NCBI RefSeq assembly: GCF_900142915.1
Contig: NZ_FRCM01000001.1
Span: forward strand, 1,612,001 to 1,676,000
Origin: Mucilaginibacter sp. OK098
GTDB lineage: Bacteria > Bacteroidota > Bacteroidia > Sphingobacteriales > Sphingobacteriaceae
Length of the DNA stretch: 64,000 nucleotides
Direction: 5' to 3'
A program made the position numbers and the translations under genes. A model generated the notes under the pieces. That model was not told the origin of the DNA, made no database searches, and saw only the letters and a list, made by a program, of their open reading frames with translations. Below are positions 63,418 through 64,000 of the stretch, in pieces (positions within the stretch are counted from its first letter, which is position 1; each line of letters opens with the position of its first letter).

Positions 63418-63675
63418 ATGACAAGACAAGAAATTTTAAGTGAGCTCAAAACGGTTATTTCCCCCTATACTACGAATAAGGAGATGCTGGCTGGCATTAA
63501 TGACCAAACTGATCTCATAAAAGATTTAAAGATCAATTCCGCTAACCTGGTAGATATAATTATAGATGCAGAAGCTAAATATGATATCGAGATTGATTAT
63601 GATTCTGCAGATAAAATGGTGAACGTGGGTACATGCATTGATGTGATAAGCGAAAAACTCAGTGAAAAAATATGA
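63418..63675 (+). CDS. Acyl carrier protein
   Basis: 85 residues. The phosphopantetheine attachment site is Ser41 in DLKINSANLVDIII; this lacks the usual D-S-L triplet (N-S-A instead) but keeps the position at the start of helix 2. It overlaps the phosphopantetheinyl transferase gene by 4 nt, so the carrier and its activating enzyme are translated together. Confidence 0.88.
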   Translation: MTRQEILSELKTVISPYTTNKEMLAGINDQTDLIKDLKINSANLVDIIIDAEAKYDIEIDYDSADKMVNVGTCIDVISEKLSEKI

Positions 63676-64000
63676 TCAGTACCGGTAACGATATTGTATC
63701 ATTAAATGCAATAAACATTACCCGTACCAAGCAGTATAAATTTTACTCCAAAATACTTTCTGACTCAGAAAAGCCCCTGTATAACGAGTTTGGTTTAGCC
63801 GGAATACCTTTCGAAAGTTTCGTTTGGTTATTGTGGTCAATAAAAGAATCAGCCTATAAATCCCTGCAAAGAAATGATCCCGGCTTGATATTCACGCCCA
63901 TAAAATTTATGGTTGAAGGCCTTTACCTGCCTTCAGATTTTGTAGTACCGGGCTTTGGTACTACAAAATCTGAAGGAACAGGGTTTGATAATCAAACCTG
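63672..64000 (+). CDS. 4'-phosphopantetheinyl transferase (partial, C-terminus off window)
   Basis: 109 codons are present. The N-terminal STGNDIVSLNAINITRTKQY carries the first metal-binding Asp, and WLLWSIKESAYKSL holds the WxxKES/AxxK signature, so it belongs to the phosphopantetheinyl transferase superfamily. It would activate the cluster's ACPs. Near residue 87 a 47-bp inverted repeat is translated in frame (PSDFVVPGFGTTKSEGT). Confidence 0.85.
   Translation, partial: MISTGNDIVSLNAINITRTKQYKFYSKILSDSEKPLYNEFGLAGIPFESFVWLLWSIKESAYKSLQRNDPGLIFTPIKFMVEGLYLPSDFVVPGFGTTKSEGTGFDNQT
63930..63976. repeat. 20-bp perfect inverted repeat inside the phosphopantetheinyl transferase gene
   Basis: CCTTCAGATTTTGTAGTACC (63930-63949) and GGTACTACAAAATCTGAAGG (63957-63976) are exact reverse complements separated by 7 nt. 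It is in frame in the coding sequence. It is symmetrical to a degree not expected by chance in coding DNA. Confidence 0.85.

Overview
The window reads as chromosome from a Bacteroidota bacterium, most likely family Sphingobacteriaceae and close to Mucilaginibacter (inference from gene content and style, not from a database search). Supporting signs are the Bacteroidota-type promoters (TTG, a 19-20 nt spacer, TAnnTTTG), weak ribosome binding sites, the complete Bat (moxR-batA-E) operon, a flexirubin-type pigment cluster with a tyrosine ammonia-lyase, and many short palindromic repeats between genes. No rRNA, tRNA, CRISPR array, transposase or phage gene was recognised.

Layout. 1-7.3 kb: a partial GH20 hexosaminidase with a secreted beta-propeller protein, a secreted DinB-like protein, a cupin plus UMF1-type MFS carrier, and an SDR plus DHA2 efflux pump controlled by a TetR repressor with two visible operators. 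7.6-13 kb: an AraC-type regulator divergent from an alpha/beta hydrolase and an NTF2-like protein, then a DyP-type peroxidase with a companion protein. 13.2-21.7 kb: the Bat/MoxR operon on the minus strand. 22-25.4 kb: L-rhamnose isomerase and an FGGY kinase. 25.5-32.1 kb: polyphosphate kinase joined to an HD-domain/Pycsar-effector-like membrane protein, a PAP2 phosphatase and a GAF protein. 32.3-44.7 kb: an outer-membrane protein with a kinase-like N-terminal half and a BamA-like barrel, an M61 peptidase, a Tat-signal amine oxidase and a Tat-signal aminotransferase, a secreted Hint-domain protein, and several small secreted or membrane proteins.

44.8-64 kb is a flexirubin (aryl polyene-dialkylresorcinol ester) cluster. 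The plus-strand arm (44760-53832) carries the aryl acid activating enzyme, tyrosine ammonia-lyase, ketoreductase, two dehydratases, two intact ketosynthases and two ketosynthase relatives lacking the active-site Cys. The minus-strand arm (60594-53918) carries DarA, DarB, a BtrH-like protein, an ABC exporter and an acyl carrier protein. A second plus-strand arm (60846 to the window end) carries an enoyl reductase-like SDR, a dehydratase, FabF, an ACP and a partial phosphopantetheinyl transferase. The expected flow is tyrosine to 4-coumarate, activation, polyene extension on ACP, separate dialkylresorcinol formation by DarB/DarA, joining of the two, and export to the outer membrane.

The most unusual signal is structural. 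Palindromic repeat elements, normally intergenic, invade genes of the pigment cluster: one lies in frame inside a ketosynthase, one forms the end of a dehydratase gene, one covers the stop of another, and one forms a hairpin inside the phosphopantetheinyl transferase. Two genes with repeats directly upstream have only TTG as a usable start.
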